The position numbers were made by a program, and so were the translations under genes. Under the pieces are notes generated by a model. That model was not told the origin of the DNA. It searched no databases and was given only the letters and a program-made list of their open reading frames with translations. A stretch of DNA of 64,000 nucleotides from Conchocele bisecta (taxonomy: Eukaryota; Mollusca; Bivalvia; Lucinida; Thyasiridae): positions 35,536,791 to 35,600,790 of the forward strand of contig CM055272.1 in NCBI GenBank assembly GCA_029237695.1, read 5' to 3'. Shown here one piece after another: positions 45,001 to 58,388 of the stretch. The number at the start of each line of letters is the position of its first letter. Within the stretch, counting starts at the first letter, position 1.

Positions 45001-45210
45001 CATATATGAGACACGTCATACGATGTTGTACCTACGGACATCTGCGATATTTCATGAAATATATTTACAAAAAAATATGATAGTTTCCATATATGACTCC
45101 GTGTACACTTTTGACTTCATTTATGGAAAATGTGATACATTTTGTAAACGTATTTCATGAAATAACACAGTTGTCAGTAGGTACAAAATGACATGGCTTG
45201 TCTCATGTCA
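45001..45210. mobile_element. Hairpin MITE (GAGACACGTCATACGATGTT)
   Basis: The left ATATGAGACACGTCATACGA...TTTCATGAAATATATTTAC and the right GTAAACGTATTTCATGAAAT...GACATGGCTTGTCTCAT are inverted. A related half-copy (AAGACACGCCATGCGATTTT) is at 53115-53200. Confidence 0.6.
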
Positions 45211-45369
45211 TGAACTAGACTGGCCACCATTGCCATATGTCCCATTTCTCCAGTAATATATCGGAACTAAACTGGATACAAATGTATTAAACCCAAGTTC
45301 TCAAATCATAGATCAGGAAATATAGACCAGGCACAAATTGCCAATAACCACATTTTCCAGTTCCAGACC

Positions 45370-48300
45370 CAGACTAGATAGGCCACCAATGTCACAAGCC
45401 CCATTTCTCCAGTCCCAAACAGGAGTGTGACGGGCCGCCATTGTCACAAGCCCCATTTCTCCAATCACAGTCAGGAGTTAGACTGTCTACCAATTTCACA
45501 AGCCCCATTCCTCCAGCCACACAATCGGGAGTGAGACTGGCCACCAATGCCACGAGGCCCATTTATCCAGTCACAATCAGGAGTGAGACTGGCCACCAAT
45601 GTTACATGTCCATTCTTCCAGTTACAATCAGAAGTGAGACAGGCCACCAGTGTCACAAGCCCCATTCCTCCAGTCATAAATCAGAAGTATGACTGGCCAC
45701 TAATGTCACAAGTCCCATTCCTCCAGTCAGAAATCAGGAGTGAGACTGGCCATCTATGTCACAAGCCGCATTCCTCCAGTCACAATCAGGAGTGAGACTG
45801 GCCACAAATGTCACAAGGACCATTTCTGCAGTCATACAGTAGGAGTGAGACTAGCCCCCAATGTCACAAGACCCATTCCTCCAGTTAAAACTCAGGAGTG
45901 AGACTGACCACAAATGTCACAAGCCCCATTCCTCCAGTCACAATCAGGAGTGAAACTGGCCACAAATGTCACAAGCCCCATATCTCCAGTCATAAATCAG
46001 AAGTAACACTGGCCACCAATGTCACAAGAACCATTCCACCAGTCATGAATTAGGAGTAAGACTTGCCACTAATGTCACAAGTCCCATTCCTCCAGTCAGA
46101 AATCATGAGTGAGACTGGCCACGAATGTCACAAGAACCATTTCTCCAGTCATAAATCAGGAGTAAGACTGGCCACCAATGTCACAAGAACCATTCCACCA
46201 GTCATGAATTAGGAGTGAGACTGGCCACATATGTCACAAGCCGCATTCCTCCAGTCATAAATCAGGAGTGAGACTGGCCACCAATGTCACAATCCCCATT
46301 ACTCCAGTCATACATTAGGAGTGAGACTGGCCACCAATGCCACAAGACATATACCTCCAGTCACAATCAGGAGTGAGACTGGCCCCCAATTTCACAAGCC
46401 CCATTAATGCAATCATAAATCAGGAGTGAGACTGGCCCCCAATGTTACAAGCCCCATTCCTCTAGTCATACTCAAGATTGAGACTGGCCGCCCCATTCCT
46501 CCAGTCAGGAGTAAGACTGGCCACCAATGTAACAAGCCCATTCCTCCAGTCCCAAACAGGAGTAAGACGGGCCGCCAATATCACAAGCCCCATTTCTCCA
46601 ATAACAATCAGGAGTTAGACTGGCCACCAATGTCACAAGCCCCATTCCTCCAGCCACACAATCGGGAGTGAGACTGGCCACCAATGTCACAAGGCCCACT
46701 TCTCCAGTCATAAATTAGGAAAGAGGCTAGCCCACAATGTCACAAGACCCATTCCACCAGTCAAAATTCAGCAGTGAGAATGGCCACGAATTTCCCAAGC
46801 CCCATTCTTGCAGTCACAATCGGGAGTGAGAATGGCCACCAATGTCACCAGCCCCATTTCTCCAATAACAATCAGGAGTTAGACTGGCCACCAATGTCAC
46901 AAGCCCCATTCCTCCAGCCACACAATCGGGAGTGAGACTGGCCACCAATGTCACAAGGCCCACTTCTCCAGTCATAAATTAGGAAAGAGGCTAGCCCACA
47001 ATGTCACAAGACCCATTCCACCAGTCAAAATTCAGCAGTGAGAATGGCCACGAATTTCCCAAGCCCCATTCTTGCAGTCACAATCGGGAGTGAGAATGGC
47101 CACCAATGTCACCAGCCCCATTTCTCCAATAACAATCAGGAGTTAGACTGGCCACCAATGTCACCAGCCCCATTCTTCCAGTCATAAATCAGGAGTGAGA
47201 CTGGCCACCAATGTCACAAGACCCATTCCACCAGTCACATATTAGGAGTGAGAATGGCCACCTATGTCACAAGCCCCATTCCTTCAGTCATAAATCAGGA
47301 GTGAGACTGGCCACCAATGTCACAAGATCCATTCCTCCAGTCATACTCAAGATTGAGCCTGGCCACCAATGTCAGAAGACCTATTTCTCCAGTCACAATC
47401 GGGAGTGAGACTGGCCCCCAATGTCACAAGCCCCGTTCCTCCAGTCATAAATCAGAAGTGAGACTGGCCACCAATGTCACAAGCCCCATTTCTCCAGTCA
47501 CAATCAGGAGTGAGACTCATCACCAAGGTCGCAAGCCCCATTCCTCCAGTCATAAATCAGGAGTGAGACTGGCCACCAATGTCCCAAGCCCCATTCTTGC
47601 AGTTACAATCGGGAGTGTGACTGGCCACCAATGTGACCAGCCCCATTCTTCCAGTCATAAATCACGAGTGAGACTGGCCACCAATGTCACAAGATCAATT
47701 CCTCCAGTCATACTCAAGATTGAGACTGGCCACCAATGTCACAAGGCCCATTTCACAAGTCATAAATCAGGAGTGAGATTGGCCACAAATGTCACAAGCC
47801 CCATTTCTCCAGTCATAAATCAGGAGTGAGACTGGCCACCAATGTCACAAGACCCATTCCACCAGTCACACATTATGAGTGAGAATGGCCACCTATGTCA
47901 CAAGTCCCATTCCTTCAGACATAAATCAGGAGTGAGACTGGCCACCAATGTCACAAGATCCATTCCTCCAGTCATACTCAAGATTGAGCCTGCCACCAAT
48001 GTCACAAGACCTATTTCTCCAGTCACAATCGGGAATGAGACTGGCCCCCAATGTCACAAGCCCCGTTTCTCCAGTCAAAAATCAGGAGTGAGACAGGCCA
48101 CCAATGTCACAAGCCCCATTTCTCCAGTCACAATCAGGAGTGAGACTCATCACCAAGGTCGCAAGCCCCATTCCTCCAGTCATAAATCAGGAGTGAGACT
48201 GGCTACCAATGTCCCAAGCCCCATTCTTGCAGTCACAATCGGGAGTGAGACTGGCCACCAATGTCACCAGCCCCATTCTTCCAGTCATAAATCAGGAGTG

Positions 48301-51300
48301 AGACTGGCCACCGGTGTCACAAGATCAATTCCTCCAGTCATACTCAAGATTGAGACTAGCCACCAATATCACAAGGCCCAGTTCACCAGTCATAAATCAG
48401 GAGTGAGACTGGCCACAAATGTATCAAACCCCATTTCTCCAGTCACAATTTGGTGTGAGACTGGCCGCCAATGTTACAAGCCCCATTCATCCAGTCACAA
48501 TCAGGAGTGAGACTGACGACCAATGTCACAAGTCCCATTCCTCCAGTCACAATCAGGAGTGAGGCTGGTCACCAATGTCACAAGCCCCATTTTTTCAGTC
48601 ACAATCAGGAGTGAGACTCATCACCAAGGTCGCAAGACCCATTCCTTCAGTCATAAATCAGGAGTGAGACTGGCCACCAATGTCAGAAGTCCCATTCCTC
48701 CCGTCACAATCACGAGTGAGACTGGCCACCAATGTCGTCACAATCCCCATTCCTCCAGTCACAATCAGGAGTGAGACTGGCCGCCAATGTTACAAGCCCA
48801 ATTCCTCCAGTCACAACCAAGAGTGAGACTGGCCACCAATGTTGCAAGCCCCATTCCTCCAGTCACAATTAGGAGTGAGACTGGCCACCAATGTCACAAG
48901 CCCCATTCCTGTAGTCACAATCAGAAGTGAGGCAGACCACTAATGTCACAAGCCCCATTCCTCTAGTCACAATCAGGAGTGAGACTGGCCACTAATGTCA
49001 CAAGCCCCATTCCTCCAGTCACAACCAGGAGTGAGACTGGCCACCAATGTCACAAGCCCCGTTTTCCAGTCACACTCAGAAGTGAGGCTGGTCACCAATG
49101 TCACAAGCCACATTCCTCCAGTCACAATCAGGAGTGAGACTGGCCACCAATGTCACAAGCCCCGTTATTCCAGTCACACTCAGAACTGAGACTGGCCACC
49201 AATGTCACAAGCCCCATTCCTCCAGTTACAATCAGGAGTGAGGCAGACCACCAATGTCACAAGCCCCATTCCTCCAGTTACAATCAGGAGTCAGACTGCC
49301 CACCAATCACACAATACCCATTCATCCAGTCACAATCAGAAGAGACTGGCCACCAATTAACACAAGACCAATTCCTCCAGTCACCATCAAGAGTGAGACT
49401 GGCCGTCAATGACACAAGCCCCATTACTCCAGTCACAATAAGGAGTGAGACTGGCCACCAATGTCACAAGCCCCATTCCTCCGGTCATAAATCAGGAGAG
49501 AGACTGGCCACCAATGTCACAAGCCCCATTCCTCGGGACTTAAATCAGGAGTGAGACTGACCAACAATGTCACAAGCTTCATTCCGCCAGTCACAATTAG
49601 CATTGAGACTGGCCATAAATGGCACAAGTCCCATTTTCTCCAGTCATAATCAGGATTGAGACTGGCCGTCAATGTCACAAGCCACAATCCTCCTGTCACA
49701 ATCAGGAGTAAGACTGGCCCCCAATGTCAGAAGCCCCATTCCTCCAGTGACAATCAGGAGTGAGACTGGCCCCCAATGTCAGAAGCCCATTCCTCCAGTC
49801 AAAATCAAAAGTGAGACTGGCCCCCAATGTAAGAAACCACAATCCTCCTGTCACAATCAGGAGTAAGACTGGCCCCCAATGTCAGAAGCCCCATTCCTCC
49901 AGTGACAATCAGGAGTGAGAGTGGCCCCCAATGTAAGAAGCCCATTCCTCCAGTCACAATCAAGAGTGAGACTGGCCCCCAATGTAAGAAACCACATTCC
50001 TCCAGTCACAATCAGGAGCGAGACTGGCCACCAATTTCACAAGCCCCATTCCTCCGGTCACAATCAGGAGTGAGACTGGCCCCCAATGTCAGAAGACCAT
50101 TTCTTCAGTCACAATCAGGAGTGAGACTGGTTCCCAATGGCAGAAGACCCATTCCTCTAGTCACAATCAGGAGTGCGACTGACCACCAATGTCACAGCCC
50201 CATTCCTCCAGTCACAATCAGGAGCGAGACTGGCCACCAATTTCGCAAGCCCCATTCCTCCGGTCACAATCAGGAGTGAGACTGGCCCCCAATGTCAGAA
50301 GACCATTTCTTCAGTCACAATCAGGAGTGAGACTGGTTCCCAATGGCACAAGACCCATTCCTCTAGTCACAATCAGGAGTGCGACTGACCACCAATGTCA
50401 CAGCCCCATTCCTCCAGTCACAATCATGAGTGAGACTGACCACCAATGTCACAAGCCCCATTCCTCGGGTCTTAAATCAGGAGTGAGACTGACCAACAAT
50501 GTCACAAGCTTCATTCCGCCAGTCACAATCAGCAGTGAGACTGGCCATAAATGGCACAAGTCCCATTTTCTCCAGTCATAATCAGGATTGAGACTGGCCG
50601 TCAATGTCACAAGCCACAATCCTCCTGTCACAATCAGGAGTAAGACTGGCCCCCAATGTCAGAAGCCCCATTCCTCCAGTGACAATCAGGAGTGAGAGTG
50701 GCCCCCAATGTCAGAAGCCCATTCCTCCAGTCACAATCAGGAGTGAGACTGGCCCCCAATGTAAGAAGCCCATTCCTCCAGTCACAATCAGGAGCGAGAC
50801 TGGCCACCAATTTCACAAGCCCCATTCCTCCGGTCACAATCAGGAGTGAGACTGGCCCCCAATGTCAGAAGACCATTTCTTCAGTCACAATCAGGAGTGA
50901 GACTGGCCCCCAATGTCAGAAGCCCATTCCTCCAGTCACAATCAAGAGTGAGACTGGCCCCCAATGTAAGAAGCCCATTCCTCCAGTCACAATCAGGAGC
51001 GAGACTGGCCACCAATTTCACAAGCCCCATTCCTCCGGTCACAATCAGGAGTGAGACTGGCCCCCAATGTCAGAAGCCCATTCCTCCAGTCACAATCAAG
51101 AGTGAGACTGGCCCCCAATGTAAGAAGCCCATTCCTCCAGTGACAATCAGGAGTGAGACTGGCCACCAATGTAAGAAACCACATTCCTCCAGTCACAATC
51201 AGGAGCGAGACTGGCCACCAATTTCACAAGCCCCATTCCTACGGTCACAATCAGCAGTGGTACTGACCCCCAAAATCAGAAGCCCATTCCTCCAGTCACA

Positions 51301-51815
51301 ATCAGGAGTGAGACTGGCCCCCAATGGCACAAGACCCATTCCTCCAGTCACAATCAGGAGTGCGATTGACCACCAATGTCGCAGGCCCATTCCCCCAGTC
51401 ACAATCAGGAGTGAGACTGGCCACCAATGTCACAAGCCCCATTCCTCCGTTCACAATCGGGAGTGAGACTGGCTCCCAATGGCACAAGACCAATTCCTAC
51501 AGTCACAATCAGGAGTGCGACTTACCACCAATGGCACAGCCCAATTCCTCCAGTCACAATCAGGAGTGCGACTGACCACCAATGTCACAGCCCCATTCCT
51601 CCAGTCACAATCGATAGTGCGACTGGCCAGCAATGTCATAAGCCCCATTCCTCCAGTCACAATCAGGAGTGCGACTGGCCACCAATGTCATAAGCCCATT
51701 CTTTCAGTCACAATCAGGAGTGAGACTGGCCACCATTGCCACAATCTCCATTCCTCCAGTCACAATCAGGAGTGAGACTGGCCACCAATGTCACAATCCC
51801 AATTCATCCAATCCA
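45370..51815. repeat. 52-bp minisatellite array, roughly 120 copies, with higher-order duplications
   Basis: Consensus CACAAGCCCCATTCCTCCAG + TCACAATCAGGAGTGAGACT + GGCCACCAATGT (52 bp; 54 where CATAAATC replaces CACAATC). Higher-order copies: 46596-46860 is repeated immediately after; 47211-47830 recurs at 47842-48510; a CCTCGGG..TTAAATCAGG variant recurs at 49531 and 50463 (932 bp, about 18 units). Lacking stop codons in most phases, it opens long Pro/Ser/Thr-rich frames on both strands; these are not called as genes. Confidence 0.95.
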
Positions 51816-51867
51816 TAAAACACATAAATGTGATGAAAATAGGTACATAATTGAGACATGTCGTGTG

Positions 51868-53080
51868 ATATATAGAGACGTCTATACTGGCTCGATGACT
51901 TTGCATGCCGTAAGTGAAGACGGGAATAAGGTTTTAAATTTGATACTTGAGACCGCCGTTTAAACTCCCCATCCGAGAAAACGTATAATTGACTTGAGTG
52001 GTAGGCAGTATGTATGGGAAATACATTACATTATTCTAACTCTATGTTGATGAGGGTTTCTATGTGTGGATCCTGTCGGGTGGGGTGGGTTATGTGGGCC
52101 TCGGGTGACAATGAAGGAATGAGCATCAAATTGTGAAATTCACCTCTGACATCATATGAATAGCCTACCAGTGCATACGTATGTGTGTTTGCTATAATGG
52201 TAGCAGAGCGGTAGAGGGACTGAGCATAAGTTAAACTAGGAGCCTGGTAGTGTCGTTATCTACGTTTGCCCCGCTGCCAAGCCCGGTTTCCATGAATACG
52301 ACAGTCTATGGCAGACATATAGGAATGCATTTATTAAACTCCCTCACCTATACACACGATGCAATTCCCTCGGCACAAGTAGATTCAAAGGTTATGGTAA
52401 GACCACACCAAATAGTTTTACTATATAATTTGACCGAAAGCCATCCAATAAGGCCAGTCTCTCCTACTTTGACTATTCGTATGGATGCTGTGGGACCTAC
52501 TTGTACATGACCTGCAGCCAGTATGTACTGGTTCTGCATGAATTAAACAATAGGTTCTCACTTACTCCTAAGAAAGAAAAACCAAACCTCGTCATATCAC
52601 CCAATATTGTTTACATTTTTTGGGAAACTCTGATTACATCACGTGACCAACAGGTTCAGTGTTTTCTTTTAAATGCTACAAATATGCTGAAAACTGGTGT
52701 TAAAGCACACTAAAATGTTCCTCATGTGAAACTGGGTAGTAATGGATCAAGATTTGCCAGCAAACTGTGTCTGTGACGTCAAAACGCCCGCACTATTTTT
52801 TTATACCGGACCACTTATATTTTCGCGCCATTTGGTATATAGTCTAACCTAATCAGCAGACCGCCACCGCTCGTGTTCGATTCTCGACCAGTTTGTTTGT
52901 GTCAATAATGTGATTTTCTTGCTCTACTAGCTAAGTCAATTTTACGTTTTCTCGGATGGGGACTTTAAACGGCGGTCCTGAGTATCAAAGTTAAAAACCT
53001 TATTCCCGTCTTCTCTCTTGGAGACGACATGCAAAGTCATCGAGCCAGTCTAGACGTCAAACTATCTATCTCTCCTCTCT
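51868..53080. mobile_element. 1.2 kb element with ~130-bp TIRs
   Basis: The left arm (51868-51998) has ACTGGCTCGATGACTTTGCA, GAAGACGGGAATAAGGTTTT and CCCCATCCGAGAAAACGT. The right arm (52927-53080) has the same blocks inverted (ACGTTTTCTCGGATGGGG, AAAACCTTATTCCCGTCTTC, TGCAAAGTCATCGAGCCAGT). The interior shows no recognisable gene. It starts within ~50 bp of the end of the 52-bp array. Confidence 0.8.
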
Positions 53081-53114
53081 ATATATCCCTCGCTGTCTCC
53101 ATCACGTCCTACAT

Positions 53115-53200
53115 ATAAGACACGCCATGCGATTTTGTACCTTCGGACATCTGTGTAATTTCGTGAAATACGTTTACAATATTTTTCGTAAATGGCGTCA
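53115..53200. repeat. Half-copy of the hairpin MITE at 45001-45210
   Basis: AAGACACGCCATGCGATTTT, GTACCTTCGGACATCTGTGT and ATTTCGTGAAATACGTTTAC align to 45008-45070. Confidence 0.55.
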
Positions 53201-53801
53201 GAAGTTGACAAAATCTAGCTAGATTGGGTTTGTAACCAAATGGTGACACTATGTTTATTCGGGTAACAGTATACGTGCATTGGGACACCATCGGTAAATA
53301 TAAATATAGGCAAACACGGTCACAGCACACGCTGATTATTATCCAATTTCAAAAGTTGTCCGCGAGGTAGCAAATTATTATTGAACTTACAATGTAAATA
53401 CACAATGTGTTCATGATGGCCGGATAGACCTACAGATAAACGGACAGACCGACACGGTTGTAAGGGAGGTTTTAGTGCACTTGTACATTTGTGGAAATAA
53501 ATACACCAACATGTCCTAGTCGATGGCACAAACGCCTCATACAACCAGATTAAGCGAGTTGCGATGTAAAGGATGTAAAGGATACACATTAATACAAAAC
53601 ATCGGGGCATTGCGGACACATGCAGGCAATAGGCATTTCAAATGCTAAATATAATTTAATGTGCAACATCACACGAAATGGCTCCTGTTGGTAGCTCCAT
53701 TAACATAATGGGTGTCTGTATAACAACTGAACAAGTATGGAAGATGCATCTATACATTTCCGTCACAATTGATGAATACAATGACATATTTTTGCCATCC
53801 A

Positions 53802-54005
53802 GGGGGCCGTTTCACTAACCTTCGTACGACTAAAATGTTCGTAAGTGCAAATTTAGGATCGTCTGGAAAGTTCAATTTATTGATTTATATTTATTGAGCA
53901 TATGCTGCATATGCAGCATATGCTCAATAAATGTAAATCAAATAATTGTGTACATGAAAACTGTGTTAATGTGAAATTTACAGACTATCATAATGTTCCA
54001 CTTAC
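53802..54005. mobile_element. Truncated copy of the GGGGCCCGTTTCA foldback MITE
   Basis: GGGGGCCGTTTCACTAACCT, TACGACTAAAATGTTCGTAA and a perfect central palindrome (TTTATTGAGCATATGCTGCA and complement). The right terminal repeat is lost after about 54005. Confidence 0.8.
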
Positions 54006-54314
54006 TTTTTTTTTCATTCACGGCACTAACCTACTATTCTATTTATCCCGTCAACACCTACACATGGCTTTAAAATGCAAACAAACAAAAACCCAGGCAC
54101 CGCACATATTCATACTTTATCTTTGTCTAATTATTTTGAAATTATGTAAGATATTTTCTTTTATAAACATACAACATAATTCAGCGCCTGTGGATGCATG
54201 TGCTATGTACAAACAAATAAGATGTGACGCTGTCACTGTACGCAAATGCTGAACAAAGAAACCGACTTTAATCACAAATGCAATAATTCTGAAAAGAAAA
54301 CGGAGATACTATAT

Positions 54315-54857
54315 ACTGTCACGAAACCGGCCCAAATTTTACGGCCATATAAACAATGCAAAAATAACATTTTTTTCGATAATATTAAATTTTATGAAAA
54401 TTTAAGAATGAGCCTTCTTTTTATTTCGTGAAATTTGGTCAAATATTGATTTTATTACGAAAAATGTATGGGGAATTTAACATGGAGAAAAAAGAGGTGG
54501 AGGAGCTGTCGGAGGGGTCAAAAAACGAAAAATGTTGGATATTGACTCTGAAACCTGGCTAGATAGCTTGAAAATAATCTAACTTAGAAAACAAAAGTTA
54601 AATTTTGAAAATCGGTCCAGTATTTCTGAAATTCTAAAAATATTTCCACATGTTAAATCCCCATAGACAATGTCTATAGTGATTTAACATGAGGAAATTG
54701 TTTTTTTTGCAATAAAATCAATATTTGACAAAATTTCACGAAATAAAAAGAAAGATCATTCTTAAATTTTGCTTAATTTAATATTACCATAAAAGAAGAT
54801 TGTTTTTGTTTTTGTTTTTGGCCGTACAATTTGGGCAGGTTTCGTGAAACAGACAGT
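54315..54857. mobile_element. MITE of the ACTGTC..TTTCACGAAACC family (complete)
   Basis: Left ACTGTCACGAAACCGGCCCA then AATTTTACGGCC; right (inverted) ACTGTCTGTTTCACGAAACC then TGCCCAAATTGTACGGCC. The body shares AATTTAACATGGAG, GAAACCTGGCTAGATAGC and AGAAAACAAAAGTTA with the MITE at 762-1184. No TSD was assigned. Confidence 0.8.
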
Positions 54858-56580
54858 AGATACAATGGCATTACGCAAACACGTCTTATTTGGAATTAAT
54901 AAATCACTGAACTACTTTCGGCAAGGGAGATAATCAATATCACTCGAACTATTTTCATACGAGCCAAGCGGATTGTTCTGTTTATGATTAGTATATATAG
55001 TTTTAAGCTATCTCCTGTGATATATAATGATACATTACTTTGTTATGTTATGGGTACTAATACATGTTGTTTCAATAGCGTATCTCTGTAACGGTATTGT
55101 TGTAGATGGAGTTGCAAATAATTTAATAATTATTACGTTCAAATGGTGGCGTAATACTGATAGCACTTCTGTATAACTGTGATTGTCATAAATGGCGCAA
55201 CAGTCGTGAGGTTTTAATATTTTCACAATTTTATGATTTTAATAAAAATACCTATACATTGATAGAAACTTACCAACAATTAAAGTGTCTGTCTTTAAGT
55301 AATATATACACAGACAGTTTGTTACTGATTTTTTAAGTTTAAGTAATATATACACAGACAGTTTGTTACTGTTTTTTTAAGTTTGAGGTACTGTCTATGC
55401 TGTCTATACCATATAATGTTTTACTGTCCCAAAATCTATTTTTTTTGGCTGTCACAATTAATTAATTTTCGGACAGCAAACATTTTTTTATGAATTTGAA
55501 ATAATTATTGTCCTCCATCTGCTCACAACACTGTTCGAACTGCGCCTGTGGCTACCACGACCAGAATTCACTGGCCGCAAACACAGTAGCCATCGGCGTC
55601 TATTTATTAAATTATTATTTTGTATTTTATTTGAATTCCGCGTGAACGCTGCATTTTGTGTCAACACCATTTACAGAAAATATTGGTGATTTTCTAAACG
55701 AATATCGGAGAAATGCGGCTATATATTTTGTCAATTTTCAACACCATTTACGGAAAAAAAATACTGATTTTTTAAAACAATATCGGCACAAGTAAATACG
55801 GTGATAGAATTTTTGTCAACTTTTCAACACCATTTCCGGAAAATATTACTGATTTTCTAAAAACAATATCGGCAAAGGTGTACTGAACTACTCTTTATTT
55901 TAAATAACCAGCCGTCTAATAGATCTGTGTATAATCGAGAGTATATCGTTAATTGTCATGTTGTCTCCGACAGTGAGGTGTTGCGGCACACATCAAAACG
56001 ACACGTCAATTTCAAAACATTGCCTAAGGGTCACAGCTGTGTGGTGTCATCAGATCAACACCTCTTCACACACAACTACGCATTATCGATTTTTTCCCCA
56101 CACAAAGCGACGTGTATTTACAACTAGATCTGTGTAATGTGTCGGGTTTAGCCAAAGACCATACATAAATTCGTAATTAGTCACAGATGTAGCCTTAAAA
56201 TATAATCGATTTCCTTAAATTACGTCCGCATGTTGACAGATATTTCAGAGCAGACGTCATCGTAATTTGCCGTTATTTATTTCCAAAATTAGCCATATAT
56301 TCTGTAAATGGCGTTGAAAGTTGACAATAAATTAAGACCAGATCAGTACGTTAAATCGCTATCGACGACAACTGACGATCCGATGAGAGAGTAATACCGT
56401 TTAAGCGTATCCAATGTTAAATATACATCGTTATTTTTTTATGACATTCGTAGTTTTTACCGAGAAATTCAAACCGTTTCCAATTATTGGGGAATATAAT
56501 ATCATGATTAGCACATCGTTTCACTAAGCGGGGGCTACTCAGGAAATGGGATCACACGGTCTATTGTTTACACTGGATTA
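54858..56580. repeat. Mostly unrecognised; two small tandem duplications
   Basis: 55296-55390 duplicates AAGTAATATATACACAGACA GTTTGTTACTG. 55655-55880 has three ~85-bp copies of TCAACACCATTTACGGAAAA ... ACTGATTTTCTAAA ... CAATATCGGC. No coding feature is supported. Confidence 0.65.
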
Positions 56581-56604
56581 ATGGCGGCCTCCATGAGGTC
56601 TCAG
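56581..56604 (+). CDS. Possible short first coding exon (MAASMRSQ), very uncertain
   Basis: TTAATGGCGGCCTCCATGAG then GTCTCAG|GTAAAT gives an ATG in good context followed by 8 codons and a consensus donor. Animal genes do begin this way, but no downstream exon was recognised and the motif could be chance. Confidence 0.15.
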
Positions 56605-57189
56605 GTAAATCTTATTTTTCAATAATACGACTGTGGTTTCTTCCTTTTAGCGATAACCATGTTCCAGCCGTTAAGTTCCACACTTATTTAGCAACATTAC
56701 TTAATATGTAGTTAGTCTGAATATTCTGCAGAGAAATCTGAATTGGACGGAATCGAGCGTTGTTTAAACTTAGTCCGGTTCATATGCACAGGTCAAAATA
56801 TGAACTGAAAATGGCGCTTTGTGTGAAAAATATTTTGTTATAAATATCACATACAGCGAAACAGCGGTAGCAATTACTGTTTTAATAATATGCATACATA
56901 TTGTAATTAATGTTTAATAGTGATATACTTATGATTAATATACGATACTGGTTTATACTCCAGCACTATGTTTTTAGGCTGTGTGATTTGCCTCAATATA
57001 AACTGGATTAATTAATACTTATATTCATGCGCTTCATGACAACATCATTACATTTAAAATATACAAATATTACTTAAAGGGGTACCGATATGATACATTT
57101 TAATAATATAAATATTGAAAATACACATTACAAACGCTTACAACATAAGTTATTGATTGAAAATAGTCACTGCATCGTGACCTATTTGA

Positions 57190-57275
57190 CCGCATTACCT
57201 ATTGCGCGGCAACCTCATCAAATCCCCTGTTTACATAGGTAACCGGGGATATGGTGAGGTAGGCTCGCTAATACA
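57190..57275. repeat. Small imperfect hairpin
   Basis: ACCTCATCAAATCCCC and GGGGATATGGTGAGGT pair across a ~20-nt spacer. Confidence 0.5.
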
Positions 57276-57511
57276 ATGTTTGCGTAATGGGGAGGACACA
57301 GCTACTGCATTTGTTTGATTGTATGTATCTTACGGCATGATAATTCCAGCACAAAAATATTTACACAATTCCCTAACATTTGTCTCTGTCCAAAATTTAT
57401 ATCCCAGTAAACTCCCACGCCGAACTACTTTCCGTAACCGTGAGGCGCAGTTAAAATAATTCTGAAGAAAACAGAAAATAAACACATTTTCTTGATGAAT
57501 TTATTTCAAAT

Positions 57512-57688
57512 GCTGGAATTATAAGGAATTAATGGCCTTTTTGTGGAATTTATCGGGGATATAAACTTGGTAAAGTCGCGGGAATACTGGACGAGGCCTT
57601 CCGGCCTTCGTCCAGTATTCCCGCGACTTTTCCAAGTTTATACCCCGATAAGTTCCACAAAAGGGCCATTGATTCCTATAATGCTTTC
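57512..57688. mobile_element. Foldback MITE centred on GGCCTTCCGGCC
   Basis: An ~82-bp imperfect stem: GGAATTATAAGGAATTAATG, GGAATTTATCGGGGATATAA, AAGTCGCGGGAATACTGGAC and their complements, around CGAGGCCTTCCGGCCTTCG. Both strands show the same chance frame, as expected for a palindrome. Confidence 0.85.
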
Positions 57689-58388
57689 CGTTTGGAAACA
57701 CACATGGCTTGTTGAAGGCGCCGCCACCACCAATTGTTTATAATGAAGTAGTTATTACTGTTAATTTCTTCTTTACATAGGATTATGGATCTCCTTTGCG
57801 TATCGTATTCTCTATCTTAATAATCATTTAATTAATATGCGATCGTCATTGACATACACGTGTATAAATAGTAGAAATATGATCTGACAATCCATGTGTC
57901 GCACATTAGACAACTCATAAGCTATACACAGGTTTGACCAGGGCACTCCATACACAGTCATTTGTTGTATATAAATCAATGATAATATATATAATGGTTT
58001 GAGTGAGTTTAATTTTAACACAGTTGTATACAAATCTGAGATACTATATACACAAATAAATAACAATCACCAGAAATGTGGAATACAAGAACTATGGAAA
58101 TACTACAGTTTAACCTTTATTTGTCAATACCTATGTTAGCATATCATATTGCACTGTTTATCCGATTTCGTGTATTAAAACAAACTTTTGATTTCTGAAG
58201 GTGTACCACGTAGGAAATTGCAGAGCAATATTGACTGACTGTTATTAATACGTGTCTAATAATGTTGGTCAAGACAAGAATAATTGGTAAACATAAATAA
58301 AACAGCGATTATAAACAATTTGATGATTATTATAAAGGTAATATATTCATAATGGTATACCAGTAGCCGATTTCATCAAAATTGCAAA

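Noticed and set aside
45370..51815. Many overlapping open frames (up to 222 codons) on both strands
   Set aside because: They are phase-cycling readings of a 52-bp minisatellite; both strands are equally open and starts are arbitrary.
52198..52900. tRNA-like box A (TGGTAGCAGAGCGG) and a box B-like GTTCGATTC
   Set aside because: The two boxes are ~690 bp apart and no cloverleaf forms, so neither a tRNA nor a SINE head is supported.
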